64,000 nucleotides of DNA from assembly GCA_000697475.1 (NCBI GenBank), contig JNEU01000881.1, forward strand, positions 1 to 64,000, in the 5' to 3' direction. Shown piece after piece: positions 47,357 through 59,385 of this stretch. The notes below the pieces were generated by a model. It did no database searches. It was given only the letters and a program-made list of their open reading frames with translations, and was not told the DNA's origin. This DNA is from Lichtheimia corymbifera B2541. Lineage: Eukaryota > Mucoromycota > Mucoromycetes > Mucorales > Lichtheimiaceae. Position numbers and translations under genes: made by a program. Each line of letters begins with the position of its first letter. Within the stretch, counting starts at the first letter, position 1.

Positions 47357-48241
47357 ATGTCTCGAGCTCGCGTCAACGTTATTATGTACAGCTTATACCA
47401 CCATGTCCATAAGCTGGGTCTTGAAATCCACAAGGGCTTGGAAGCTGCTGGCGTGCAATCAAAAATGTATCAAGGTAACGTTGTTACATGGAACGCGAAC
47501 CTATCATAAAATGACGCGCTAACATGAATACCCACCTAGTCCCTGAAACGCTTTCTCCTGAAATCTTGAAGCTTGTCAAGGCACCTCCTAGACCCGATAT
47601 CCCAATCGCAACTCTCGAACAGCTCACTGAAGCCGATGGTGTCATGTTTGGTTTTCCTACACGTTATGGTGGAATGCCTGCTCAGATGCGTGCCTTTATT
47701 GATGGAACAGGTGGTTTGTGGGCTAAGGGAGCATTGCATGGAAAGTTCGCTGGCACCTTTTTCTCCACTGGATCTCAACACGGAGGTAAGCTCTTTTTTT
47801 TCAACAAGAGTGAAAATGGCCGTGGTATACTTATCGGTTGCTCTAGGTCAAGAAACTACATCTTTGACTACGCTCCCTGTATTCGCTCATCATGGCATGA
47901 TTTATGTGCCTTTTGGATTCGCAAATGCTGTAAGTTGTTGTATTCATTCAATTTTATTGATGATATGTCTCATATAGTAATCTTATGATCTAGCATCTCT
48001 TTGATAATTCTGAAGTTATTGGTGGTTCAGCCTATGGTGCAGGCACTGTTGCGTAAGTCTTCATGCAAGAGATGATGGATATCTAGTTTTTGACACTGGC
48101 TATATTGTATGTAGAAATGGTGATGGATCACGTCAACCTTCGGTCAAGGAGTTGGAAATTGCTAGACAACAAGGAGAAGATTTTGGTCGTATCGTCGATA
48201 CATATGTCCGTGGCAAGAACAGCGGCAAGAACAAATTGTAG
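47357..48241 (+). CDS. WrbA-type flavodoxin, NAD(P)H:quinone oxidoreductase
   Basis: FMN-binding flavodoxin-like protein that reduces quinones by two electrons and protects against oxidative stress. Five exons (47357-47474, 47540-47785, 47847-47929, 47994-48052, 48115-48241) encode 210 aa, the family length. The N-terminal strand and phosphate loop are VNVIMYSLYHHVHKLGLEI. Later blocks are DGVMFGFPTRYGGMPAQMRAFIDGTG, then FFSTGSQHGGQETT and GGSAYGAGTVAN. These are the WrbA signatures, with the FMN-contacting loop PTRYGGMP. The gene converges on UNC-50 with 82 bases between stops. Confidence 0.93.
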
Positions 48242-48323
48242 GATACCGAATCTCATAGATGTCAATTTATCGAGTAAAATAAGGGATCTAAATGCGAAGG
48301 GAATTGATGGGATGTGTGTGCTT

Positions 48324-49485
48324 CTATCCAAAATAGAATCCAAGTACGTGTTGACAGATGTTGTATCCAAATAAAGAAGCAATGTACAAGGCGAAGACGA
48401 GGAGTGTGGGATAGACAAAGATTTCAGTATGCACCAGGAATGGGAGCGCTACAGTACAACAATGTCAATTTCATTGTAAATCACACAATGAACACAATAA
48501 CATTACCTTTGAACCCAATAAAGACGCCATACATATACCAGACAATGGCACAAAAGTACATCGTGTTGCCGACAAACAATGCAATCCAGTTGCTGCTAGC
48601 CCGCAATAATGGTAGGAAAAAGAATTGAAGGATGTACAGGATAAGGAAGAACGGAATATATGCATTGCAATGTACGTCAAAAGCATACGCCCACTCCACG
48701 TTTTGATCCACTGCATAGGACATTCGATTGAACTTGAGGAATCGATTCGTGATCCACCTATCATTATCAATCATCTTAATACTCAAGCTGTATCATCCAT
48801 CTTGATTTCTCTCTCTACTCACCAGGTAAATGTAGCTACCAATGATCCAACCAACAAAAAGTCGATCAACACCATAAATGCGCTTGTGTACAAGATGCCC
48901 CACCATCCTTTTCCAAATACAACAGCCCAAGCAGTGCCAGAAACTGCGAAAACAACGCGAAGAGATTAGATTCCTGCTGATATTGATCACCTGCAGACCA
49001 CACTTACTAGCTAGCAATCCTGTCAACAAGACAAAGAAAGCTGGATCATCCCTTGCCCACTGGTTCTTGGTTTCTATTACATAATGCAATGTATCATGTC
49101 AGAACGCGCTTCTCGCCTATGAGATCTTTGACAACACTTACGTTTATGATAGTAGACGTTGCGATATCTAAATCGTTGTGATAAGCAAAAGTGCGTGTAC
49201 CTGTCATAAGTTCACTTACACTCTCTTTGGTGCGATAAGCAGATAGGCCATTTGCCATAAGGCTACCTAAAACAAAGCGCATAAGAATGCATCGATGGGG
49301 GGCGTGTATTGTTGGGATCAAAAGAGGTTGGCTTGTTGGCTTACATCAAAGTCCATTTGAGTCCAGTGCAAGAGCCTTTGTACAATGAGGGGTCGTGAAC
49401 TGAAGGATCGGCCATATTTTTGTGAATGTGGATTCCAAGAAGGGTTATTACGTGTAAAGGTATTGGTGGTGGGTAAAAGAGACAT
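48324..49485 (-). CDS. UNC-50/Gmh1 family Golgi membrane protein
   Basis: Polytopic protein of the Golgi/ER linked to Arf-GEF Gea recruitment in yeast and receptor trafficking in animals. Seven exons on the minus strand (49485-49345, 49266-49220, 49167-49142, 49073-49008, 48943-48823, 48757-48507, 48448-48324) encode 258 aa, nearly the same as the animal protein. Family blocks are HWTQMDFDVALWQM, KRVYRNVYYHKQTKNQWARDDPAF, VEWAYAFDVHCNA, FVGNTMYF and ALPFL near the end. Five hydrophobic segments are visible. I chose the ATG at 49485 because it gives an N-terminus of the expected length leading in frame into QMDFD; the internal ATG at 49356 would lose it. Confidence 0.93.
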
Positions 49486-49751
49486 CATTCTATTTCAAGC
49501 GCTCATTACGCTGGATGGTCATCAAATCTCAATGTTTGTGAGTCACGTGTCGCCTATGCCCGCTCTCTATGTAGCATTAGCGCCAAGTTGTCATAGTGAT
49601 GGATCCCATTAACCCAGCTTTACATTAAAAACAGATTGCAGACAAGAGAATGAGGGTGTATATTTACAAGATCTAACAGGTTGTAGCTTTTCTTTATATA
49701 AGGTGGGTGTATATAGAGAGGAGAAGCTTGACGGGGCAAATAAGAAAGCAT

Positions 49752-50413
49752 TTAAATCTACAAAGCACAAGAGAATAGCATTGGATATTGAGTGAGTTGA
49801 ACGACGTTATGAACGAATGAATGATTATATAATGACGTTACCTCATCAATCTCGAACTCAAAGTCCACCTCATCATCCTCCTCGCCAGCAAAGGTGTCGT
49901 TTTCGTTGACCTTGGTGTTGTCGGGCAACTCGCCGTATTGCTTGAGTTGACGTGCTTCATCAGGGTTGTAACGCTGAATAACATCGGCCTTATCGTCCTG
50001 GTATTCACGCAACGAGACAAGGATAATGTCACCTTGGTTGATCCAGACCTTTTTACGAAGAGCACCACGAATATGGGCAAGACGCTTCACACCATCGAAA
50101 CAATGTGCTTCCAAACGACCGTTACCCAACATCTTGGCAACTTGAGCGTATTCTGATCCACAAAAGAAAGACATTATTAGTATATGGTTGCTCTTTGTGA
50201 TAATAGCAGTATTCCCTCGCCCTCCCCCTGAAACAAAGAGACACTCACCTTGACCTTCTTCCTTGAAGATCAATTCACGCTTGTTGGCTTCATTGTCGTT
50301 CTTTCCTCTTCTTCGGTTTTTACCACCCTAATGCGAAATAAAGACGAAATGAGTATTGCTTTCAGATGAGCAAATGGGCATGTCACACTCACTTTTCCTT
50401 TGTTCTTGGGCAT
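49752..50413 (-). CDS. TIF11: Translation initiation factor eIF1A
   Basis: OB-fold protein that binds the 40S ribosomal A site and promotes scanning and start codon selection. I model four exons on the minus strand: 50413-50393, 50327-50249, 50152-49842 and a six-base exon 49757-49752, giving 138 aa. The start [20 protein letters not shown] is the basic N-terminal tail. [20 protein letters not shown] and [18 protein letters not shown] belong to the OB fold. The acidic tail [15 protein letters not shown] ends in Ile as family members often do. That final Ile depends on the last exon, which holds one codon and the stop. Without it the frame would run on for 27 unrelated residues. Confidence 0.94.
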
Positions 50414-50822
50414 ATTGAAAGGTACAAGGAAACGAAAAAATTTCACCGCCCTAGCGACTTTTTATTCTGGCTGAAGACAAAAAACACAAAGCTAATCGCA
50501 TGTGGCGCAGAAGTAAAACTTGTCCCAAGCACCCTCCAATGCTTTGTCTTTGTCACCTTTATACACTGGATCACTCCACTACCATGTATGACGATCTATG
50601 ATCCTTTCGACATGCTTTTAGTGTTTGCTTCGTAATCCTTTGTGCGTGTGTGCGTGTGGAAAAGACAACATATAAAAGGAACGCCGCAGCAACTGTTGCA
50701 TAGCAATCTGTTGTCATGGATATGCTGCGGGAGGTTGGTTTCCATTTCCTGCCTTACACTTTAGTCGCCCCATTTACCACCCAAAGACAATAAACAAGCA
50801 CACATTAAAAAGCTATGATATT
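50414..50822. other. Intergenic region upstream of eIF1A
   Basis: 409 bases between the eIF1A start and the stop of the SWIB gene, both on the minus strand. No gene is seen. Confidence 0.5.
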
Positions 50823-51905
50823 TCATTCCATGTACAAGGGATTATTGTTGCTATGGGATGGAGGTGTGGATGATGTTTGCACTGAACAAGTAGTGGATGC
50901 AGATGGTGGTTCGCTCGTTGTAGGAGATGTTGACAACTCGGTGGTGGTCGTGGTAGTAGTAGCAGGTGCAGGCGATGTACTAGTAATTGTCTTTTTCGTC
51001 AAGTGAGCCGAAAGATCACGGTTCATGCCAAAGCTGTTGATACGATCCTGATCAAAGATGGTCTTGAGCTTCTCATCACAAAGGATATAACGTCGATCAG
51101 CAGGATCTTGCAAGTTGTTATCTTTGATATACTTCCATAACACCTTGACAATCTCGGGTCGTGACATCTATTATAATGTGATATAAGTTTACATGGATAC
51201 CCTATTAGACAAAATATTCTTTTTACAAACCTCTGCATCACCACCTACGAATGCCGAAAGTGCTGCACTTAATATTAAAGGCTTGTCAAGTCCTGTTCTT
51301 CGCTTTGGTTTCGGTGGTGCGTTAGGATCCTCGGGTTCTTTTGGACGTTTCTTTCTTGACCTTGACTTCTTTTTCATGGTGGTCGGTACTTCCATTGACA
51401 AATCCATCATTTTACGTTTCTTTTGATCGAGATCAAAGGATGTAGCATTGAATGTATTGTAGCCACCTGGTGAAGGATGATAAAGTGAGGAAGCCGTTTG
51501 CTGCTGATGATGCGGATGATGATGATGATGACTGTATGGCATGATGGGCGGTGTATGAAAGCTTTGTGAAGAAGAGGCATAATCCACTATATCTTGACGA
51601 TGATGACGGTGATCCTGAAATGGAGACATTGCTGTACTAGTATGAGAGGTCGTTGTGTATGAATCGAATTGATGAGGAGAAAATGGTGATGGATGATGTT
51701 GGTTGTATGCACCAAAACCTGTTGCAAGCGAGTGATCAAGGAAATTGGCTGCAGGGTTATCTCCGGCAGCAGCAGCAGCGTTGGGGGCTGTTACTGGTGT
51801 TGCCGGGGAAGGTGGGATCATGGGTGGTTGTTCTTGTTGATGGGGACCAGAAAGCAGTGTGCGTGGGTCTTGGTTTGTGGCACGATAGTAGTTGATAGGA
51901 TCCAT
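50823..51905 (-). CDS. SWIB-domain protein (chromatin / UAF30-like)
   Basis: Two exons on the minus strand, 51905-51231 and 51167-50823, encode 339 aa. The first 170 residues are Gln/His/Pro/Ser-rich, with His runs, and probably disordered. A basic stretch (KKKSRSRKKRPKEP) could direct nuclear import. The SWIB/MDM2 domain follows at about residues 200-280: GLDKPLILSAALSAFVGGDAE, MSRPEIVKVLWKYIKDNNLQDP and RRYILCDEKLKTIFD. The C-terminus is Thr/Ser-rich. SWIB proteins of this kind act in SWI/SNF complexes or, as yeast Uaf30 does, in RNA polymerase I transcription; which applies here cannot be decided. The SWIB domain is split by the intron, whose donor is the weak GTTTGT. Confidence 0.88.
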
Positions 51906-52042
51906 AGGCTTATTTGTTGAATGATAAACGGATGCTGCTGCAGCTGCAGAATCGGGTTTGATGCCGAGTGAATTGAACTCTGCATGAATCCCTTGGGTGT
52001 TATTACTTTTTAATCAGGGCGCACGTCATCCCTCCCTCCCTT

Positions 52043-52078
52043 CACACACATACACATACACACACGCACATCTTTTGC
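52043..52078. repeat. CA-rich microsatellite
   Basis: Imperfect CA repeats interrupted by single T or G bases, in the promoter side of the SWIB gene. Confidence 0.75.
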
Positions 52079-54004
52079 TTCCTACCCCATCCCCCCCCCA
52101 CCACCACATAGGTAGACCACGCACACACACTATACACATATTCTAAACACAAATGTACCTTCGAGATTGGAGTTATAGTTACGGCAGTCCATAAAGGATT
52201 TTTAGGAGCTGTGCGTAGGGATAGCCCAATACAAATGGAAATGGGACCAAAGACGTATAATACGATATATGCTATTAAAAGCATTGTGATTAGCTTTGGT
52301 AATAAACATAAAAGAGAGAGCAATGAACATTTTTCCTATATGGGTTTGTACCTGATCGGGTGAATCAAAAGCAAAACACAAGGATGTTTTTGGAAAGATA
52401 TGAATGTTCTGGGTAAAACAATATGCAGTAAACGGCTCTCGTATTCACCACGCGTGTTAATAAAGAACAAGTACAGCCAACAGAGAATGAAGAACCAAAA
52501 AAAGGGAAAGAGGAAAAAAAAGAGAATGGAAGAAAGAGGGAAAAGAAATGGCAGCTGCAGCACAGTACATTTGTATTGTAAAGTGTAGCAAGCTCTCTCC
52601 GTGACGTTATCATGTCCATTTGACACACTCGCATACTCTCGTGCATATTGTTCAATTACCCATTTCAGCTTCCATGGATAAGCATGAGCCTATTACAAGC
52701 CATTGATCGCCACACTGTGATATATCCAGGTAAAGGAAAGGTGGGATTACATACACGGCTTGTGCGAGTTGTGCCACATCGACGTACATCACAAAGGGTG
52801 TTATAGTGTGTCTACTACGTTGTTGGTAATGGGAGTTGGGGGAAAAGTTGAACCTTGACCTGTGATGAAAAACACAAATTCTCTTGTCGTCTCTTTGCAT
52901 GAGATATATGAATGCTCTTTAAGCCATGAGGATGTCTGTGGGTTATGTATAATAGAAAGTAGGATTGAGCAGGGTCTCTGGCTATAGACGTATTTGGGCA
53001 TCACGGACGTGTATTGATCGACTCCCCCATTACATCCCTTGGTGTTCCCCTTATACACACTCCCCTTTTTATCACCCCCGATCCCCTGATAATTGTTATT
53101 GACTGCAGTAAACAAGGAAAAGCTTGATCTATGGTTTGAAAATAAGGTCATGAAAAGCTACAGTATCCTTGGAAACATGCGCATCATCACAAGATATGCA
53201 ATAGACTGCAAGCCTAGCTCTTTGTGTATGGTCGATGATAGTTGCCGATCTTTTTAAGATCTCCTTTCTTCGAAACAAGGAGAGGTTTAATAACAACCAT
53301 TTCCTTTGAACGATCGACCAATATCTTCTCCTTGCACACGACAGCAGTTTTTTGCGTACCAGTGACACAGACAAAGTGTGTGTCTATCTTTTGATCTGCA
53401 AAAAGAGATAATCCACCATAACTTTGTCTTATCGCATGTGTCTTTTTATGCTTTGGTACAATTATCATAGGCTGTGACGAGATGCCAATCAACCGACAAA
53501 GCTGCATGAATAGTCCGCACCTTAATCATCCCTTCCCATGTGCGCTTAAAAAGAGATGAAGGTAGATACGGCTGTTAACAAAGCCCCTTTGCTGAGGCGG
53601 TGTGGTGTGGTACGGACATGAATCCATTGGATGTAATTTTACCATGCAACCAGTGAGACACGGACCATTTGACAGAAGCAATAGAAAATCCACTCAAGAT
53701 GCAAGTGGGGATGTTTTTGTCGCCTGATGTCGACTGGGTCAAAGGCGGTGTAACAACTCATCTTGCTTGGTTTCAGATCAGGATGACGGATATAGGTGTT
53801 TTATTACTCAAACAATGGATGATGTAGATGCTAGTAATATGTTTATTCTATGTAATTGACATGGTTTAATAGCCGACAAGTATTGTTATATGGCTCGATT
53901 ATGGATTATCAATGTTGGTGTGAATGAGACATGTCTGTATGGATCTCCGGGTAAGGTTGTACAAAGAAACGGGCCGTTCGGGCGGATGTGACCACTTCAA
54001 GCTG

Positions 54005-54012
54005 TATTTATA
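54005..54012 (+). promoter_or_regulatory. TATA-like element of the CYP51 gene
   Basis: TATTTATA about 70 bases upstream of the ATG at 54078. Confidence 0.45.
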
Positions 54013-54077
54013 TGAGCGAGCGCGTCCCTGGACAACTCAGCCTTTTCCACCTTTCTGAATAGCAGAGTACGGTCATC

Positions 54078-55870
54078 ATGGCTCTCATTTCTTTGGTTGC
54101 GTCGATGTTACCGACACTCGCCGTTTATGGTGCTCTTGCCATTGGTGTCTTCTTCGCCATTCATATTCTTTCACAATTGGTAAGTCCAGGGATGATGAGG
54201 TGGGTAGAAAAAAATAGATACAGGGGAAACTGATAATGGAGTTGTCTGTGCATGCCCATTAGATCTTGCCCAAGGATCCTCGGCAACCACCCAACGTTTT
54301 CTCATGGATTCCTTTCATGGGTAACGCAGTTACCTTTGGCATGTAAGTATATCATCATCAAGTTGTGTCTTTTGGCGTTGGTATCTGATATGATTTTCAT
54401 CAGCAACCCCATCAAGTTTTTGAGAGATTGTCAAGCCAAGTATGGCGATGTTTTCACCTTTTATATGGTCGGCAAGCGTGTTACAGTTTGCTTGGGTGCC
54501 GATGGCAACCAGTTTGTCTTCAACGCAAAGCAAAACCTCTCCTCGGCCGCTGAAGCTTATAATGACATGACCAAGTATGTCTTTGGACGCGAAGTTGTCT
54601 ATGATGCCCCTCACAGTGTGTTTATGGAGCAAAAGAGGTAAGACTGAAAAGAAAACATGTTGGTGGATGGAATCTCTAATCATATGTCAATGATCCTTTA
54701 GGTTTATCAAGGCTGGTCTCAGCTCGGAGCATTTCCGTCAACATGTGCCTTTGATTGTGGAGGAGACAAAGAACTTTTTCGCAAAGATGCAAAAGCCTAC
54801 CGGATCGTTCGATGCTTATTCAACTTTCAGCAAGCTCATTATCTGTACCGCTTCTCGTTGCTTGATGGGCAAGGAAATCCGCTCGCGTCTTGATGATGGT
54901 GTTGCCAAACTCTATTATGATCTCGATCAAGGTTTCCAGCCAATCAACTTCATGTTCCCTAATTTGCCACTCCCCTCTTACCGTCGCCGTGATGAAGCCT
55001 GCCAAAAGATGGCTGATCTCTACTCCAGCATTATTCAACGACGAAAGGACGAGAATGACAATGTAATTATTCACAATCCGAGTTTGGTTACGTACGTGTA
55101 CTCATGTCATTTTATAGAGCAACGCTGATCTTTTGCAAGCTTTGATGGATGCTACTTATAAGGATGGTACCCAGTTGCCTGACAAGCATATCGCTGGCAT
55201 GATGATTGCAGTTCTTTTCGGTGGTCAGCATACTTCGGCTACTACTTCCGCTTGGACTATTCTCGAATTGGCAAACCAGCCTGAGTTGATCAAGGCATTG
55301 CGACAAGAAATGGTTGATAAGCTTGGCTCTCTCAAGGCTGAACTCACCTTTGACAACCTTAAGGAATTGACCCTCTTGGAAAACGTTGTGCGAGAAACCC
55401 TTCGTCTTCATCCACCAATCTTCCAAATGATGCGTAAGGTGACAGCCGAGAAGATCGTATTTGAAAAGTATGGTTATGAAATCCCCAAGGGCAACTTCCT
55501 TTGTGCTGCACCTGGTGTCACTCAAATTGACAAGCAATACTTTAACGAGCCCGAGTCTTACAACCCCTATCGTTGGATTGAAAAGTCTGATCCTGTTCAT
55601 CAATTGGAAGTTGGCGACGACGCTAACGCTGATTATGGATTTGGTGCTGTGGGTATTTCTTCCAAGAACCCCTTCCTTCCTTTCGGTGCTGGTCGTCATC
55701 GTTGCATTGGTGAGCAATTTGGTTATCTCCAACTCAAGACTGTCATTGCCACCTTTATCAGCACATTCGATTTCGAACTCGAGGAACCTGGTGTCCCCAA
55801 GCCAGACTACACTTCCATGGTCGTTGTTCCCCAACACCCTGCTAACGTCAAGTACACTTGGAGAGAGTAG
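54078..55870 (+). CDS. CYP51: Lanosterol 14-alpha-demethylase (CYP51)
   Basis: Cytochrome P450 of the ergosterol pathway and the target of azole antifungals, anchored in the ER. Five exons (54078-54179, 54263-54342, 54404-54637, 54702-55062, 55118-55870) encode 509 aa. An N-terminal anchor (LAVYGALAIGVFFAIHIL) precedes PPNVFSWIPFMGN. Diagnostic parts are the B' region SAAEAYNDMTKYVFGREVVYDAP, the I-helix AVLFGGQHTSATTS, the ExxR motif in RETLRLHPP, and the heme Cys in FGAGRHRCIG. The Tyr of VVYDAP (residue 127) is the one that is Phe in the azole-tolerant F5 paralogue of Mucorales, so this copy looks like the other, F1-type, paralogue. A TATA-like element lies upstream. Confidence 0.95.
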
Positions 55871-56937
55871 ATTTCCTTGTTTTATATTTCCTCCCTTTCC
55901 TATTAACTTTCCCTATCTCACTTTTCACCTTTATTGCTTTCCTCTGTCTTTCTAAGTACATCCTAATTAATACAAAGTTGTATCTTTCACCAAATAAACA
56001 AACACTGATTACTCTTTCAAAGTACGTGGATGACCTTTGATTTCATGCATCTTCAGGTCCGTGACTGAAGGAGGATGTTGTTGTGTTACCTCTATGCGCA
56101 CCTTCACTTTTATGCTGCTGTCAACTCAACTCCTAGGTTCTCCTTGATCCGATAGAAATAAAGATGCGTCAACGTAGTAGTATTTACCTGTATCTTACTT
56201 TTTGCTATTGGCATTGGGAATTCCTGTGTACCCCCAATTCGTGTGTGATCCTTGTTGCAACGAAGATAAGCCATTGGAAAATGGGGATGGAACATAAACG
56301 ATCCTAATAATAACATAGAGTAGTATATGGGCACGTGTAATCAACCGTTTCTGAAAACACGGTGTAGCCACATACATATTGCACAGCTCCAGTATCCTTT
56401 AAGAATATCAATTCATGCATAATGTAAGAATCACAGCGATGAAGCATTTTGCCCGTCATCTTATTTAACCACGTTAAAATGCCCCTTCGAGGATGAGCAT
56501 CCGAGAAAGCAAAAAAAATGACCGCTCTCTATGTGCAGCTATATAGTTACACGGAATTGAAAAGGAGGGACAACATTGCTAGACCTTGTCCAACATGATT
56601 TACACTTACAGTGGCTGCGCCCACGCTATATTGAAATTGGAATGGCAGTAATCAATCCCATTTTGCTACAGTGCGAGTGTAACAGGTAAAGCTGAAAAGA
56701 TGTTGAATATATATCATCATCCATATGGGGGAGGTGGAGGGAATATAAGCTTTGGATAGAATTGAAGCACAGGAGTGGAGATGTTTGTGTATGTGTGCGT
56801 ACCTAAAAGATCATCGTGTTCCCTGGAAACCGGTGTAACATGGCAACAGAGGTCCTTTTCAATTGCCTCTTGATTGAACCGACATACATCTTTCTTTTTT
56901 CCCTTTCCTTTTACTTTTTATCCCATCGCGTATCTCG
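55871..56937. other. Intergenic region between CYP51 and Kelch genes
   Basis: 1.07 kb with no recognisable gene. It begins with the pyrimidine-rich 3' UTR of CYP51, and a CT-rich tract (56890-56925) precedes the Kelch start codon. Confidence 0.5.
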
Positions 56938-59103
56938 ATGCGCATCGACAAAGGATTGCTTGCACACGCAATCTTGCCAGCATGGCTTATTACCGTAGTA
57001 TCCGCCGAATCACATCCTAATCAATATGCGGGAGGTTGTTATCTTGCGACTTAAACGTGTGATCGAAAAACAAAACTAATCGTCAAAATAACATCATCCA
57101 GGCTGCGCCCTCGTATCAAAAAAGGTTTATTGCTATGGCGGCACGAGCACAGCTACCGGCTTTTTCGAGTACCAACCAAATGCCAACTTTTATTCACTCG
57201 ATGTCTCAGGACCTGTGCGAAGAGTCGAAAATGCGACATCCTGGCAACGAGTAACAGCTGTGGGTGATACTCGACCTACAGTCAACATGTGGTTTGGAAT
57301 GGCTGCTCTTCCAGATCAAGATACTTTTGTGATCACAGGCGGGGTTGGCTATGCAAACGGGAACGCTTTGGGTAACCCAGCATTGATGTACAACACAACA
57401 AGTAGTTCATGGTCTGCTATTACCTCGCAATCATTTGAGCAAACGTACGTTGGTTTTTATTCATAGCACTTTTTTTTTGTAAACTAATGTTTGCCAATGA
57501 TAACAGACAAATGAACACGCTGGTGGCTGATGTACAAAGAAAAGATCGCTATTTCATCTACGGCGGTAGAAGGTTTGAATCTCCTGGATACCATTATGAC
57601 AGCTGACTCATGGCTTACCTTGCATTAATCTACATCCACACAGAGACCACGATACCGGATACACCAATGTCAGCGAATCTGAGACATATGTTACGATACC
57701 CAAATTCCTTTCCACGAACGACCTTCAAGTAAGAGCTATTACATTAACGGTGCTTTCTTCCTACTATACTGCATATTAATGCAAAGATTGCTAGTGGTCG
57801 GTTGCCACTGAACAAGTCGTAAGTGGACGTATTCGACATGCTGGTGTTCAAGGAAAAGATGGTCGATTTTATTTTTTTGGTGGCGAGTATTCAAACTCGC
57901 AATACAATGAAACAACAAACTACACCAGCTACGGCCTAACAGAAGTCGACATGTCTCAAGTTCTCATTTACGATGAAACTAAAGGCTGGGAGGCCGTGCA
58001 AACGACATCAGGGACAGTTCCTAGCCAACGATGGCACCCAACAGCAACCTTGTGTGAGTTGAATGAAGCAGCAGACACCGCTTTGAATGTCCATTAACAA
58101 TTTTTAACAGTGAGCAATGGAAACATCCTTGTATACGGTGGTGCTCAAAGTACGTGGTAGCTAATTTGATGCATGCCATTTTTGCTCAAAGCATTTTCTT
58201 AGCTGCTGTGAGAGTGGGGGACAACAATTACTATTATCTTGAACCTGTGGATGATACGGCATACGTTCTCAACACTGATACGATGACATGGTCTGATATT
58301 TCGTCAGCTATTCAACCAAAAGAAGGAGGTGACCCTCTTGATAAACAGCAATATCGTCGTTACGGCCATTCAGGTATATAAGCAATTGAAATGATTTGAT
58401 CCTGTGGCAGTGCTTAACGTCGACCTTCTCATGTAGCTGTGCTGGTTGGCGATGACAGCCTTTTCATCATGTTTGGCAAATCAACCAACGGCAGTTTTGC
58501 TGATGGGTTTTTGATATTGAACACCACAAGCTGGGTAATTTCTGATTACTATCCTGGTTTGAATGCTGCTGCTGGCAGCTCAGATGGCACCGACACCGAT
58601 GATGACGATGATGATGACAGTGCTACTACGGGGGGTGAGGGTGGTAGTGGATTAAGTGGTGGTGCCATTGCCGGTGTTGTGGTTGGCGTCGTTGTTGGCG
58701 TAAGTTGTATAACCATCATCCTACATCTTGTGAGACTGACTATGTGATAGGTTGGGTTGATTGCTGGTGTTGCTGCTTTCCTATTCATCCGTCGACGTCG
58801 TAATTCTGACATACCTGGAGAATCAGCCAAAGAAGCACCGCTTTCAGGTAAGAAACATTTTTGGGTTTTCATTGTTTTAAGGATCATTGGCGTTTATCAA
58901 CGTTTGCTGCGGACATTGTAGAATGGAAAGATAGCCATCATGATAACAATGGTAATAACTCATTATCTGATGATAACTCTTTAAAAGGTGGTCTTGCTAC
59001 TACATCACCGGATTCTCCCGCTCCTCCATATTCCCCGGTGACTACCAAACCTGATAGCGTACCACGGCTTACATTGGCTCCCGTGAAACCTGATGGTGCT
59101 TAA
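56938..59103 (+). CDS. Secreted/plasma-membrane Kelch-repeat protein
   Basis: Single-pass membrane protein with an extracellular beta-propeller. I model ten exons (56938-57034, 57102-57444, 57507-57572, 57644-57728, 57795-58053, 58111-58153, 58213-58373, 58437-58699, 58751-58847, 58922-59103), giving 531 aa. The signal peptide is MRIDKGLLAHAILPAWLITVVSA. Kelch-type repeats show glycine pairs and aromatic positions (KVYCYGG, TFVITGG, YFIYGG, FYFFGG, ILVYGG). An acidic Ser/Thr linker (DTDDDDDDD) leads to a Gly/Val-rich membrane segment near residues 424-452 (GAIAGVVVG and LIAGVAAFLFI), then a basic stop-transfer RRRR and a Ser/Pro tail. Such proteins are common in Mucoromycota; the ligand is unknown. 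Exon 6 boundaries rest on phase only. Confidence 0.8.
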
Positions 59104-59385
59104 AGAGCAATGATGTATCGTATTATTATTACATATACTAGTACAATCTACCTACATTATCATTAATGGATGCTTAAGCTTGAACGTCCTATTTATCACG
59201 ATATAATTGGATGGGTGCCTTTGGCCCTTGTTACCCAAATATAGTCTTTAAGGTATCTTTGTGCTTGTATGGGTCGAGAACCTTCTTTAACAATTGCCAA
59301 CAATTAAGGATAGTTTGTTAAGGGAAAAAACTGTGCATATATTACAATGTAGCAATAGCAATTACAAGTTATGGATATAATACAT

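Larger units (their letters stand above)
51906..54077. other. Long intergenic region between SWIB and CYP51 genes
   Basis: 2.2 kb with divergent genes on either side. It holds a CA-rich microsatellite (about 52043-52078), a C-run, and purine-rich strings near 52490-52550. Several minus-strand frames of 90-115 codons (for example 53214-53507) have no recognisable domain, so I do not annotate them as genes. Confidence 0.45.

Noticed and set aside
49356..49415. ATGs at 49356 and 49415 as UNC-50 starts or as an upstream regulatory ORF
   Set aside because: The in-frame ATG at 49485 gives the expected full N-terminus, so these are internal.
51906..52330. Hydrophobic minus-strand frame (52042-52323) as a possible membrane protein
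   Set aside because: It runs through CA microsatellite sequence at its end and has no supporting neighbours.
53214..53507. A 97-codon minus-strand frame with a protein-like composition
   Set aside because: No recognisable motif, no clear promoter and no splice partners in the same direction.
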